Shown here piece by piece: positions 1 to 10,672 of a DNA stretch of 64,000 bases. Source of the DNA: Anaspis maculata (Eukaryota; Arthropoda; Insecta; Coleoptera; Scraptiidae); contig OX421966.1 of assembly GCA_949128115.1 (NCBI GenBank), forward strand, positions 62,493,416 to 62,557,415. Direction: 5' to 3'. Positions within the stretch are counted from its first letter, which is position 1. Every line of letters begins with the position of its first letter. A program made the translations under genes and the position numbers. The notes under the pieces are model-generated. The model ran no database searches. It saw only the letters and a program-made list of their open reading frames with translations, and was not told the origin of the DNA.

Positions 1-1237
1 AAACTTCTAGGGATAAGTCAAATTCTTAACACCAGACAACCTTCCTCGTTCGTCACCAAAAACCCAGAGAGCTTCCCTCCTCCTTGAATCTTCTTACGAG
101 AATTTTGAAACACCACCCCACCCATCGCACCCTTAAAATTTTGCAGCCAATCCGAAACGTCGTCTTAGGTGGATCGACCCTTGATCGATCCCTGGCTTGA
201 TGCGCACCGGGCTTCATTCCCCCACTGCTATTATCTCTTGTTTTCCCGAGGTTTTACGTAAATGGCGGTGCTAGTCACATTTTCAACTTAAAATATTATT
301 TTGTTCAAATTAGAGACAGTTTTAACGGATACATAATTTCGGCTGAGCTGTAGTAGTGGTCCTTCCTTACTAATTCACGAAATGACTATATTCAATAGAC
401 CATATTAATTATTCTCACTTTCCCCTTCCACTAGTCATTTGTAAGTTAGGTATGTGCCTGTGACCATGCGCACTGCAGTAGATCTCGCGCGCCACAGCAT
501 GCATAGAACTTTGCTGTCGCTGTCAGAATTTACGATTTCAAGGTGTTTTCTTGATTCTTGGGACGTTTTAACATTTTTAACCATACTATTACGTGACGGC
601 TGACGCTCGGTTCGCTTTCAAGCGCTGTCAAAATTCTCGTTAGCGGAAGTTGTGCAATAAAATATGGCGGGTAATTTGAAATTGTTTTGGATTCAAAAAC
701 CCCATTCTAAATTGCTTCGCATAAACTTCACAGCAAGATTTTCCATTTCATTATGGTGAAAAGTAGATCAGGTGTTTCTTTTTACACACTTGCTATGTTA
801 TACATTCGTTGAAATTGTCAATTTGCACCTTGAATTGATCATTTTACAAAGTCATTCAACATGCATATTCTTATGGGAGTTTCAACCCAGCACATGTGGT
901 TGTCTCTCTCCCCGATCTGCGACTGCGCTCTGAATAAATAATATGGTCAATTTACCTTTGAAGACTTACCTAAACTGTCGAGGCTACAAATTTCATAGGG
1001 TCGATTTACACCGTGCTTGGTTTCAAATTTACCTACACGCCAAAAGGAGCACTTCAGCTTCACCCACTCTTAAATCTAATAATTATTTAAATAATTAGTT
1101 TGAAATTTCAACTTTGGTTTACTACATTTATTCCGGCCTTGGGTAGTCCAACAGTTGCGGCACTAGGCACATTCCCGCGGTATCTTTTGTATTCCATGCT
1201 TTTGTACAGCCATTTGAACACGTTCGTGGGTTCCCAT
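1..1237. other. No gene recognised
   Basis: This stretch is mostly AT-rich with no open frame that resembles a protein I know. Isolated GC-rich patches near 165-215 and 470-510 do not extend into coding sequence. It may be intron or flank of the DCUN1D3-like gene downstream, but no exon of that gene could be found here. Confidence 0.5.
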
Positions 1238-2117
1238 TGGACAGGGAGCTGGTGCCTCAAAACTTACGTCATAAGGTACATGATTTTAACTCTGTAGGTC
1301 AAATGTGCGTTGATGAGGTTGTTAAAAATTGCTTTGTCTTACATGTCAGACCGGGGGCTTAGGCTGGTACGTATGAGCCTGTCAATTTTCGAAAAAATGG
1401 CCAAAAATTTACGTCATAAGGTACATGCATGAAACGAACTGGATTTTGTGTGGGAACATCCCTTTGATCAAAAATTTGGTTGTAAGACAAAATTTTTGGG
1501 GGCTTTCGGTCCATAAGAAAAGTTTGAAATTTTAAAAAAGGACCAAAATTTATCAATTTTTTCACAGGCGTTTTGCTGACTAACCCACCAAGTGTGATAT
1601 ATATTTGTAATCAGGATAAAAAACGGAATCGATTTCCATGTTAAAGTACAGGGTGTACGATTTGAGAAAAAAATTTCGATGTTGCACCCTGTAAGCGATG
1701 TACCATTAAAAAATTTTGTGGGTAGATTCGAAACCTGCGTAAAAAATCATGTGAGAATCGTTTTTCATTCTCAAAAGTATGCCAAAGGAGAAGTCTCTAG
1801 GAGAAGGTGAGTTTTGGCCTTTTTTGAAAATTTCAAACTTGTCTTATGGACCGAGAGTCCCCAAAAATTTTGTCTTATGACCCGATTCTTGATCAAGGGG
1901 ATGTTCCCACACAAAAGCCCGTTGGTTTCATTCATGTACCTTATGGCATAAATTTTTGACATTTTTCGAAAATTGACAAGCCTATACCAGCCCAAAGCCC
2001 CCGGTCTGACATGTAAGACAAAGAAATTTTCAACAACCTTATCAACGCACATTAGACCTACAGGGTTGAAATAATGTACCTTATGACGTAAGTTTTGAGG
2101 CACCAGCTCCCTGTCCA
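1238..2117. mobile_element. Foldback DNA transposon, copy 1
   Basis: The first and last ~340 bp are inverted copies of each other, beginning TGGACAGGGAGCTGGTGCC and ending with its complement. The element is flanked by a 3-bp direct repeat CAT (1235-1237 and 2118-2120). A second copy of the same family lies at 30604-31494 and also has a 3-bp duplication (TAG). The centre (about 1650-1690) contains a small mariner-like TACAGGGTG...CACCCTGTA palindrome. No transposase is encoded, so this is non-autonomous. The superfamily is not clear. Confidence 0.85.
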
Positions 2118-2120
2118 CAT

Positions 2121-2510
2121 GGAAGTTCTCACTTATCCGTTTTTTATAAGGCCCGAAGCCGCCCCCGGGTTCCCAACTTTCTCGGAATTTCAGCCCAGTT
2201 TTATGGCTTCCTCCTCATCTGGACGTATTTATTTTCATAGAAAATACAACTCGTAGCCACCCACTGGGTGTTCTTCGATTTATTACCGGACGCTGTGGCA
2301 CATCATCAAAAGGATATCGGTTTTTGGTTTTCCCCGGCTAGGTGCATATGCTTTGATCCCAAGTCGAATCTCACAGTACAGACTCGGGAAAAACGATCAA
2401 AAAGTAAACTGTGCTTCTGTTGCAAAAGTGAAGCAAAACATGTTGAAGAATGTTGTTGCCTTCAGTTTCGGATGGCCGAAGTGGTCCTAGGGCGAAATAC
2501 CTATGTAATA
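2121..2510. other. No gene recognised
   Basis: A spacer of about 390 bp between two transposons. Short open frames exist on both strands but none resembles a known protein. Confidence 0.5.
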
Positions 2511-3079
2511 TACAGGGTGTTTCATGACTTATACGACATAGCTTAAGGATAGATCCAGTTTTTTGAGGCGGATCCGGGGGGTCTGGCTTCGAAATTTTTC
2601 TAAGATCCTGCGTTTCAAAGTTACAGGGTGATTTATGTATTTTGGTCAAAACTTTGATAGGTCATAACTTTGGAGCAAATGAATGGAATCGAATGAAATT
2701 TGACAGGAAATGTCTCTTACCACGAACAATCACAATGACCAACAAGGCATAAAAAAATCCAGGGCCGAACTGAAAAAAATGACCCTCATCAATTCTTGGG
2801 GCAAAAAAGCCATTTTCGCATCGGATTCCTAAAAAATTGCCATTGTATTTGGAAAGTTGAGAAAAAATGCTACAGAATCAGCTATCCAATACGAACGGCA
2901 CACTTCAGTACGTTTAGTAAAAAAATAAATTGAAAAAAATTGAAAATTTTAATAGCGATATTTCCTGAATGATTTGAGATAATTCATCGCAATTACTACT
3001 TTTCAAACAGGAAACGAGCAACATTTGAAAAAAAAAGCAAAACTCCTAACAATAGGTGATAAATACATTACATGTTATT

Positions 3080-3420
3080 AACAAATGGTTTTCAAAATAC
3101 CCTCCCCCAACTTCGACGCATTTTCCACATCTCGTCACTAAATGTCTAGTGGCTATTCGAATGGTTGGTGTATTGTTCCGCGTTTCATTAGCAGCTGCAC
3201 TGATCTTTTCTCTACAATCCTTCCTGGTATTCATTTCCGTCTTGTAGACCTCTAGATCTTTCATGCGGCCCCGTACTTAGTAATCTAGGACTGTGAGATC
3301 AGGAGATCTGGAAGCCAGGAATGAGGACCCCCGCGACCAATCCAGCCATGGAGGTATTCTGCGTACAAGAGTTCTCTGACGTTTAATGAAAAATGAGGCG
3401 GTGCCCCATTTTGTAGAAAA
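3080..3420 (-). pseudogene. Mariner-like transposase 3' fragment (left arm)
   Basis: Read on the minus strand, this encodes a degraded mariner-type C-terminus. The recognisable pieces in order are a broken NGAPPHF-like patch near 3400, RSPDLTVLDY followed by a stop where WG is expected, then MKDLEVYKTEM and a terminal CGKCVEV block. Mariner-family proteins normally show a SPDL motif here, just before the third catalytic acid. The reading frame changes around 3300 and contains stops, so it cannot work. It is the mirror copy of the fragment at 4105-4400. Confidence 0.7.
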
Positions 3421-4104
3421 AAGGCAAAACATTTTGGAGGAAGTTTAGATAGCCTTCCCCCGTCAGCCGTTCCTCAAAGAAATGTAGCCCAATTAAAGTG
3501 TCGTCAACCACTCCGCACCACAAATTCAGTGAAAACCTCCGCTGAGAGTTCTTTTGTACCGCGGCATAAAGGTTTTCGTGTGCTCATAAGTGGGAATTTT
3601 TAAGTTTCAGTTTTGAAGGTTCTCTTCATTTTTTTCGTTTCTCCTCGGTTCCGTTTCGCCACCCGTGTTGTGCGAGGGCGATTTCGGACTTCTCATTATT
3701 GTTACTGTGTATCACTCTATTTTTCAACCCACAACCTACCCTACCGTGACGCGCTGGACATCAGCGGACCATGCACAGAGAGCGCTCTCTCCATCTCACG
3801 GCGCTGGACGTCAGAAGGTAGGTCCTTTTTCATTTTTCACTTCAATACCCAAGACAGTGCATCCCAGCTAAAACATCTCGGCGTGATTTTCGCAGAAACC
3901 GTTCAACCAATACAATTCTTCTTTTTTGTGGAAATAAGCCCTAAATCTAAGCTTCAATTAGAGAGGTGCCGGTGTCTGCAGCTGCTCTACTTCCCAAAAT
4001 ATGGCAATTTGAACAGGCCCCGAAACAACAGGCACATAATTATGGAGATTTATGATTAGCAAGAAGAACAATTCTACATCAGAATGCAATTGGAGCACTG
4101 TCTT

Positions 4105-4400
4105 AATTTTCCATCAAACGCCAGAGAATACTTGGATGCAGAATACCCCCATCGCTGGATTGGTCGTGGGGGTCCTCATTCCTGGCTCCCAGATCTCCTG
4201 ATCTCACAGTCCTAGATTACTATGTATGGGGCCGCATGAAAGATCTAGAGGTCTACAAGACGGAAATGAATACCAGGAAGGATTGTAGAGAAAAGATCGT
4301 TGCAGCTGCTAATGAAACGCGGAACAATACACCAACCATTCGAAAAGCCACTAGACATTTAGTGACGAGATGTGGAAAATGCGTCGAAGTTGGGTGAGGG
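4105..4400 (+). pseudogene. Mariner-like transposase 3' fragment (right arm)
   Basis: The plus strand encodes WIGRGG, then after a frameshift RSPDLTVLDYYVWGRMKDL and the C-terminal MNTRKDCREKIVAAANETR region. This is the C-terminal third of a mariner-type transposase. It is slightly better preserved than the inverted copy at 3080-3420 (TATGTATGGGG keeps the VWG that is a stop there). It lacks the N-terminal DNA-binding domain and the first two catalytic acids, so it is a remnant. Confidence 0.72.
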
Positions 4401-4989
4401 TATTTTGAAAACCATTTGTTAATAACATGTAATGTATTTATCACCTATTGTTAGGAGTTTTGATTTTTTTTTTCAAATGTTGCTCGTTTCCTGTTTGAAA
4501 AGTAGTAATTGCGAAAAATTATCTCAAATCATTCAGGAAATATCGCTATTAAAATTTTCAATTTTTTTAAATTTATTTTTTACTAAACGTACTGAAGTGT
4601 GCCGTTCGTATTGGATAGCTGATTCTGTAGCATTTTTTCTCAACTTTCCAAATAAAATGACATTTTTTCAGGAATCCGATGCGAAAATGGCGTTTTTGCC
4701 CCAAGGATTGATGGGGGCCATTTTTTTAGTCCGGCCCTGGATTTTTTCATGCCTTGTTGGTCATTGTGATTGTTAGTGGTAAGAGACATTTCCTGTCAAA
4801 TTTCATTCGATTCCATTCATTTGCTCCAAAGTTATGACCTATCAAAGTTTTAACCAAAATACATAAATCACCCTGTAACTTTGAAACGCAGGATCTTAGA
4901 AAAATTTCGAAGCCAGATCCGGATCCGCCTCAAAAAACTGGATCTATCCTTGAGCTATGTCGTATAAGTCATGAAACACCCTGTATAAA

Positions 4990-6053
4990 TATAAATAGGT
5001 ACAAACTTCTAGCTGCATCCCCATAAACTCCTCTTTTTATTTTTTTGGTACGTGGAAAAAAATTGACTGCTTATGAATCTGTCTATTGCAAATTTAGGCT
5101 TATTGAAGAGCTGTAGCTGGTTGCGATGATGGGGTCCTCTCCGCCTCGCCCCATCTTCCAGGAAGCAGTAGTTGTAGGTATGGGGTCACTTGGGCGTAGA
5201 AAAATTGACGCCTCTACCTCTTTTAGGCCCCGCTCTCCTTAGCTATGATTGGTCGGCTCAAAAATCTTCCGCGCTCTATCACCGCCCTCCTGCGCCCTGA
5301 TTGGTCAAGGCGGCCATTTTGTTAGAGTTGACGGCACACCAGAGGGACCTGTGGGCGGGGCTGAACAGAAAAACAAAAACTGTTTCGAACGAGTCCATGT
5401 GTTGAAATAGGGCACCGTCAGCTGGAGTGCTGGACCATCACCCAGTTACAGGTGAACCCAAAATCCCACAGCAGATCTAGGTGCGTCACTAGATAACCTT
5501 ATTTCGCGCAGTTAGGCTCCGCCCACAGGTCCCTGTGGCATTCCGAGTACTCTACCGACATAACAAGTACCTCACTGTGTCGTCTTGAAGCCTCCGCTAG
5601 ATGGCTAGGTGTTGCCACGTTTCTTTTTGGAACATTCGGGTTTGGCCGTTTGGCCAAGCAATAAATTCGAATGGTTGCGAAGCCGGTTCAAGAATGCATG
5701 TTTCAATACGTATATGAAAAAAATTGTTCCAGTTCGTATACGTAAAATCGTAGAAATGGGGATATCTCGATTCTGAAAATTTTTGTGTTGTTCGATAGAG
5801 TAATCTTTTGGCTATCAGATACCATCTTCAATCTCCTGATGGTTGACCTTATTCAGGATATACAGGGTGACTATGAAAGAAGTGCAAAAGAGACCTGACT
5901 CCAGCAAGATCCCGTTTTAAGAAAAGTCGCAGAATCTTGTAGGTCACATTTTTTGAAAGCATATATCAATAGGTGCTTTCCTTTTACAACAAAACTGCTG
6001 ATCTGATCTAAGTTAGAGAGAGAAAGAGCGAGAAATCACATGCGTGAAAGTGA
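4990..6053. other. Non-coding stretch with a GC-rich patch
   Basis: No protein-coding gene is recognised. Around 5120-5560 the sequence is GC-richer, with two ATTGGT (inverted CCAAT) boxes and a GCGGCCATTTTG motif resembling a YY1/Pho-type site, which could be promoter-like. A short palindromic element (5331-5545) lies within it. A TACAGGGTGA mariner-type end is at 5860. The AGGTGCTTTCCTTTTACAAC near 5970 has its complement near 8200, so the hAT element and MITE between them sit in an older inverted repeat. Confidence 0.4.
5331..5545. repeat. Short inverted-repeat MITE
   Basis: The ends AGGGACCTGTGGGCGGGGCT and AGGGACCTGTGGGCGGAGCC (the latter on the complementary strand at the right end) form terminal inverted repeats of about 30 bp around a ~150-bp unique centre. 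No clear target duplication was seen. Confidence 0.55.
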
Positions 6054-6070
6054 GACGCCACTAGTGTTTC

Positions 6071-6185
6071 ACTCTCGGCGAGACGAGAGCGAGAGTGGGT
6101 CGCTCTCGGTCTCGGTCTCGTAAATCTCGTAAATGGACCACTCTCGTCTCGGTCTCGTACTCTCGGCGAGACTCTCGGTCTCGGT
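6071..6185. repeat. Subterminal CTCTCGGTCTCG repeats (left)
   Basis: A run of degenerate GAGAC/CTCTCGG hexamer-like repeats lies immediately inside the left hAT terminus. A mirror-image cluster occupies 7848-7982. Subterminal repeats of this kind are transposase-binding sites in hAT elements, so that role is plausible. Confidence 0.75.
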
Positions 6186-7847
6186 GTTTGTATTATTGAC
6201 TTTTCAGAAAAATCAGGTTTTTTTTTTCCATTTCATCATTAAAGTATATTTATAAAAGTGAAGATACAGTTCATGAGTATAATATAAATATGTTATTTTT
6301 GAACAAATGGCGCAAATTGCAATTCATATTTTATTTATTTTAGTTTACGGTATTTCAGCAACATGGACTATTAATTAAGTGAGCGAAATTTATTCTTTCT
6401 CCATTTATTCGAAATTCATAGGAACAATGAATGAAATCCTAGTTGATTTCTGTTCATCGTTACGGACTAGATTGAATGAATTTCAAGATGGATATTTTTT
6501 GTCAATTTTAGATGAGCAATTTTTACGAAGGTAACTGCGGTATAGGTTACTGAAAAAATTTAGATTGCGTAAAAGACAATCTTGGGATTTTATGCATTCT
6601 CAAATTTAAAAATGACTCAGTAATCAAATAGGTATAAGAAAAAGTTGATAAAATTGATTTTCCTTCATTATGACTGATCCTTTATTTTTTAAAAACTTGG
6701 TTTTGAAGGAATGTGGCTCATCTCATCAGTTATACATAATATATCCTTTAAATTTAGTTATGGTAAATGAATCGCTTTTGAGTGAAATATAACAAATGCA
6801 TTTTATTTGCATAAGCAATAATAGTGGTTATAAGGTGAAACACGGTGAAACACGGTGAAATCTATAGCCAGCTTCTGACAGCAAATCGAACAGATTTTAT
6901 ACTCGATTAAAAAAGCATTTTTGTTTGCTCATTCAAAATAAAAGAAATGTCGAGTCTGCTTTCGTCATATTTGTTTGATTGTTTCCATTCAGTTTGTGGA
7001 CCGGACTTTTGGGCAGGTACTCTTGGATTGTTGTCATAAAAGTCATAAAACCCAAAAATAAACTGACCGTGCGACTTGCTGAATAGAGATGCGAAAGACA
7101 CGTACGACTATAAAAGAAAGTTTTTGACACGTGTTTCGTTGGTTGGGTTTCAATTTTTTGGCAAGAAAACACTTGAGTATTAAGGATAGAGGCTTTCTTG
7201 CGTTATTTCGCAATCCATTGTTGATCCATTTTCTTCATTCATAAAATGTAGCGGTACATAGCACCTTAAATTTATCCAAATCAATACAAAACCCAACCAA
7301 ACGGGGCTCGAAAACTGTACCTACAAAATTCCTGTGCGGCTCTATTGTGATTGCACACTAAAATAGGTAATAAAAATTATGGCTGAACATCCCCATCTGG
7401 GCCTTTCAGGCCAAAAAGTGGAATACCTATATAATAATAAGTATAAAGTACCTCTAATAGTGGACACTTCTGTTACACAGCGCATCACGTATGAAAAGAT
7501 AAAGCTTCTCTTTTCTAGTTTTGCACTGTCAAAGATAAAAACTGTCGATGTCAAATAAACCTCAACATTTGGAAAACTTCCCGAACAGCCTCGGCTCGAT
7601 GAGGTCGAAAAAGCTTCATCCTCTGGTGGAATAGTAGTTGATGATGAAGTGGTGAGTGTAGATACGTGAGGAAGAAAAAGTCACCGAAATCTTACCTACA
7701 TCTCAAGTTTCAAATTCGGCTATTTTCATATTCAGAGATTCTTATTTGTCCTTAAATAATCCTTAAATAATCAGGTGATTATTAGAGACTCCATCAATAG
7801 AATAAAAGGCCAATGAATGTATTTCTACGTATCATACGCATTAGTTA

Positions 7848-7982
7848 TGGCACACCGAGACTCTCGGTTTACCGAGACTCTCGTCATGGTAATCTCGTCT
7901 CGTTCTCGGTCTCGGTCATGGCACTCTCGTCTCGGTCTCGCTCTCGGTCTCGGTCCGAGAGCGAGACCGAGACCGAGAAAAT
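7848..7982. repeat. Subterminal CTCTCGGTCTCG repeats (right)
   Basis: This is the counterpart of the cluster at 6071-6185. It contains a local palindrome centred near 7953 where CTCGGTCTCGGTC turns into GACCGAGACCGAG. Confidence 0.75.
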
Positions 7983-8025
7983 CTCGCTCTCGTGGGAAAC
8001 ACTAGACGCCACTAACAATAACTTA

Positions 8026-8174
8026 GGGCTAAATTTCAAGTCCGAGTTGCAACCCGCGCAGCGTGGCGCAAGTAGTCATGTGATCCCTCTATGCCAATGA
8101 GCATCCCATTATTGGATCACGTGACTACTTGCGCCACGCTGCGCGGGTTACAACTCGGACTTGAAATTTGGCCC
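8026..8174. mobile_element. Palindromic MITE (GGGCYAAATTTC), copy 1
   Basis: A 149-bp near-palindrome beginning GGGCTAAATTTCAAGTCCGA and ending with its complement, flanked by TTA (8023-8025 and 8175-8177). The TTA duplication fits PIF/Harbinger-type MITEs. A second copy, about 95% similar by eye, is at 43923-44073. The inner stem includes a CGCGCAGCGTGGCGCAAGTA block followed by a CACGTGA motif. Confidence 0.85.
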
Positions 8175-8177
8175 TTA

Positions 8178-9146
8178 GGTCAGAATACTTAGTTCAGGTT
8201 GTAAAAAGAAAGCACCTAATATTGCACTTCTGATCGTAATTTGTTTTTTTTTTCACGGAGTTATTGTTTGTCTTGTGATTTATGGAGTGAGAATTGAGCA
8301 AAAAAACAGGCACCCATGATGGTGCAAACTGGTGACTATGGCAATCTTAATGCAACGGATCCTTGCCATTGATGCATTTTGAACCATTCTGGGCCATCTA
8401 ACATGTAATGCAATGTCACAGCATGCTTGATTTGCCATGGTCCCACAAGAGGTCTAGGTCTTCATCACTTCTGACTCTGAGGGCCCCGGCCGGTGGGATC
8501 GAATTGTTTCATGGTACATTTGGTACAGCTATTATGTACATTCCTGTCAAATTTCTAGGATGAGCAACAGCCCTGGCAGAGTTGATACCAAAAAATCCAA
8601 AAATCGCAAAAAATTGATAACTCTTTGGAAAAACAAAATACGATCAAAAGTCCAAAAATGTTTCAAGTGTTGATGTACGCTTTTCGAAAATATGGAAAAT
8701 AAATCTGGGAGGGCGAAGGGGTCTGCTTTCTTGAATTATCCACTGCGACCGTACATGCTTCGTGTCCAACACCGTTTTCGCTTTTCGTTACTTGGCACCG
8801 CCACTTAACAGGCGTTTTGTAGCTGAAGCTGTTTCTCGGTTAGGAAACCTCGTCCTTAATAGGAAATCTCGTTTTTCCTAATGATCGAATTGACTTATTT
8901 ATTATATTTGAATGTTGTACCACAGAGCTTGAGCTAGAGAAGAATGTCCTCGTACACGTGAGAAACCAGCCAAACCGTCCTGCAGTAGCTAGCAAATTTT
9001 AAATAACCGCACTAGCTGATTGCTGAGCTAATCGAGGAGGGATTGATCGCAATTTTTTCCTTTGGAAGGGGGGGATGAGCACGGGGACGAGTTGCACGGT
9101 CAAAAATGTCCATAAACTTGATTTTTCTTATTTTCAATTCGAACAG
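8178..9146. other. Probable intron of the DCUN1D3-like gene
   Basis: No exon is recognised. The stretch ends at a good acceptor (TTTTCAATTCGAACAG) feeding the DCUN1D3-like exon, so at least its right part should be intron. Short open frames near 9012-9146 are not similar to known proteins. Confidence 0.5.
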
Positions 9147-9513
9147 GTTTGGACTGGACGCCTCACAGCGAAACCTGCCCACGCCGATGGCCGTCGTCCT
9201 GTGGCGGCTGGTGTTCACCGTGCGCGAACCCGCGATCCTGAACCGGTGGCTCAACTTCCTCGACACCCACCCGGCCATCCGGGGCATAACGAAGGACACA
9301 TGGAACATGTTCCTGAATTTCACCGACGCCGTCGGCAACGATCTCAGCTGCTACGACGACACGGAAGCGTGGCCGAGCTTGTTCGATGACTTCGTCGAAT
9401 ACGAAAACGACCAGGCCAATCAGAACATCTCGAAGGACAACACCGGCAAATCGGACAACGACCAAGACGGAATGGTCTCCATAGAACGCGGCAACGGCGG
9501 CGACGGGGACTGA
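9147..9513 (+). CDS. DCUN1D3-like protein, last exon (partial)
   Basis: This exon encodes the C-terminal ~121 residues of a DCN1-like (SCCRO/PONY) protein. These proteins bind cullins and the NEDD8-E2 and promote or limit cullin neddylation. The conserved block runs MAVVLWRLVF, WLNFLD, GITKDTWNMFLNF, then EAWPSLFDDFVEY, which is the end of the PONY domain. The choice of the DCUN1D3 branch rests on the RLVF...WLNFL and DTWNMFLNF wording. The exon starts after a pyrimidine-rich acceptor ending at 9146, and the first base completes a split codon. The stop is at 9511-9513, after a hydrophilic Asn/Asp/Gly-rich tail. DCUN1D3 proteins are usually about 300 residues, so more than half of the protein lies in upstream exons that I could not find in 1-9146. 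Codon use is visibly GC-rich compared with the surroundings. No myristoylation signal can be judged, because the N-terminus is missing. Confidence 0.9.
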
Positions 9514-9721
9514 CTGACGAAGAAGGACTCTTCTTATACACGTAAAGATCTCTAGGAGGAGGTGTATTTTGTTTTGTTTTTTTTTTGTTTGTTATACTAG
9601 GACTTCGATGTACGCGTGCGCGATCGGTGCGGTCCGAAGGTGCGCGACCTTGTTTTCTACGACAAACGGGCCAGTTTTATTTATATTCTTTTTATACACA
9701 CGACTAAATGGCTACTAGTCC

Positions 9722-9940
9722 CTGGAAACGCTGGTTGGAAATACGGTCCAATTTATTGCAGCTGGCGCTTACGTCATCAATTCAAATTACAAACTCAGCC
9801 GTCAGTAGGGATTTTATAGCAATAGCATGTTCAATTCTACTGACGACTGTCTGAATTTGACCTTCAAATTGGTGACGTAGGTACCAGCTGTTATAAACTA
9901 AACTGTACCTGCAAGTTCGCCCAGCCAGTTTTCAAGCGTC
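9722..9940. repeat. Palindromic MITE in putative 3' UTR
   Basis: The left half containing TTTATTGCAGCTGGCGCTTA is matched by the complement of the right half (TTTATAACAGCTGGTACCTA read on the minus strand). Similarity extends outwards about 45 bp on each side. If transcribed as part of the 3' UTR it would form a long hairpin. Confidence 0.6.
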
Positions 9941-10191
9941 ACTAACTCGTCCTATTATTGAAAAACGAACTGCTGTTACGAATTCGCTTTCTACTACAAG
10001 GACCTTTGAATAATCTATAGTTTCACAAATTTATTCATTTGTTTCGCATTGAGAGTGAGCTGTGTAATCAGTTCCACGGCTTTTCTTATTAGAATATGCT
10101 ATGGAAAAAATGTGTTCATTGGTACGAATAGTAGAATGATAACTTGATACCAACGTCTGAGCTAGTTATTCAGATGTGCTGTGTATAATGT

Positions 10192-10672
10192 GACACTTGT
10201 CATTGGCATCGCAACGTAATGCATGCGCAAGGGAAAAGATTACTCTAGATTATTAAGCGAAAGTAGGGAAACGTCAGTTTGAAGTGAAAATTTGCTGCGG
10301 TCGATAAGGAATTAACAGGGTTAGTGGCGATCACTAGGAGAAATGCGCCGAAGATCGGCAGTACAAAATAAAATGGAATGGAAATGGCTTATGCTAAAGC
10401 AGTGAGCGGGTATGAAGAAGAAAACACCTACAGAAAATGGAAAGTTTCATGTTGAGAAAATCTTCCAGCAGTGTACTCACGTGCGTGTTTTGCCTAGTAC
10501 AGTGCAACTTGATAAATTAATATCCAGTCAAGGAAGTTTCATCAGCCTCACTACAGTCAATGGGTAGTGGGCATTTCCATACCATTTCCTTTAGCATTGC
10601 CGATGCCGTAAACCAGAAAATTTTCACTTGCGCGCGCATCACGTTGCGATGACAGTGACAAGGTGAAGAAGA
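10192..10672. repeat. Inverted-repeat element
   Basis: CTTGTCATTGGCATCGCAAC at about 10197 is matched by the complement of sequence near 10635-10675 (CTTGTCACTGTCATCGCAAC). Weaker inner matches include AAATGG/GGAAATG patches. It is probably a degraded transposon. Confidence 0.5.

Larger units (their letters stand above)
2513..4983. mobile_element. Palindromic mariner-type element
   Basis: The element is bounded by CAGGGTGTTTCATGACTTAT and its complement, with TA on each side (2511-2512 and 4984-4985), the target duplication of Tc1/mariner transposons. The outer ~900-1000 bp on each side are inverted copies. Each arm carries the 3' end of a mariner-like transposase reading inward-to-outward, so the element looks like two 3' halves joined tail to tail around a unique core of about 480 bp (roughly 3600-4080). 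A second pair of TACAGGGTGA motifs sits just inside each terminus (near 2622 and 4868). It is non-autonomous because no N-terminal half of a transposase is present. Confidence 0.85.
6062..8004. mobile_element. hAT element, non-autonomous
   Basis: The termini read TAGTGTTTC at the left and the complement GAAACACTA at the right, flanked by a perfect 8-bp duplication GACGCCAC (6054-6061 and 8005-8012). This is the hallmark of hAT transposition. Just inside each end is a cluster of CTCTCGGTCTCG repeats in inverted orientation. The ~1.6-kb interior has no recognisable hAT transposase. A short open stretch near 7556-7660, ending at a GTGAGT donor-like site, might be a remnant of an exon but matches nothing I know. 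Confidence 0.88.

Noticed and set aside
7556..7660. Possible exon (KLPEQPRLDEVEKASS...) ending at GTGAGT
   Set aside because: It lies inside a hAT element, lacks a clear acceptor or start, and matches no family I know. It is mentioned in the hAT entry only.
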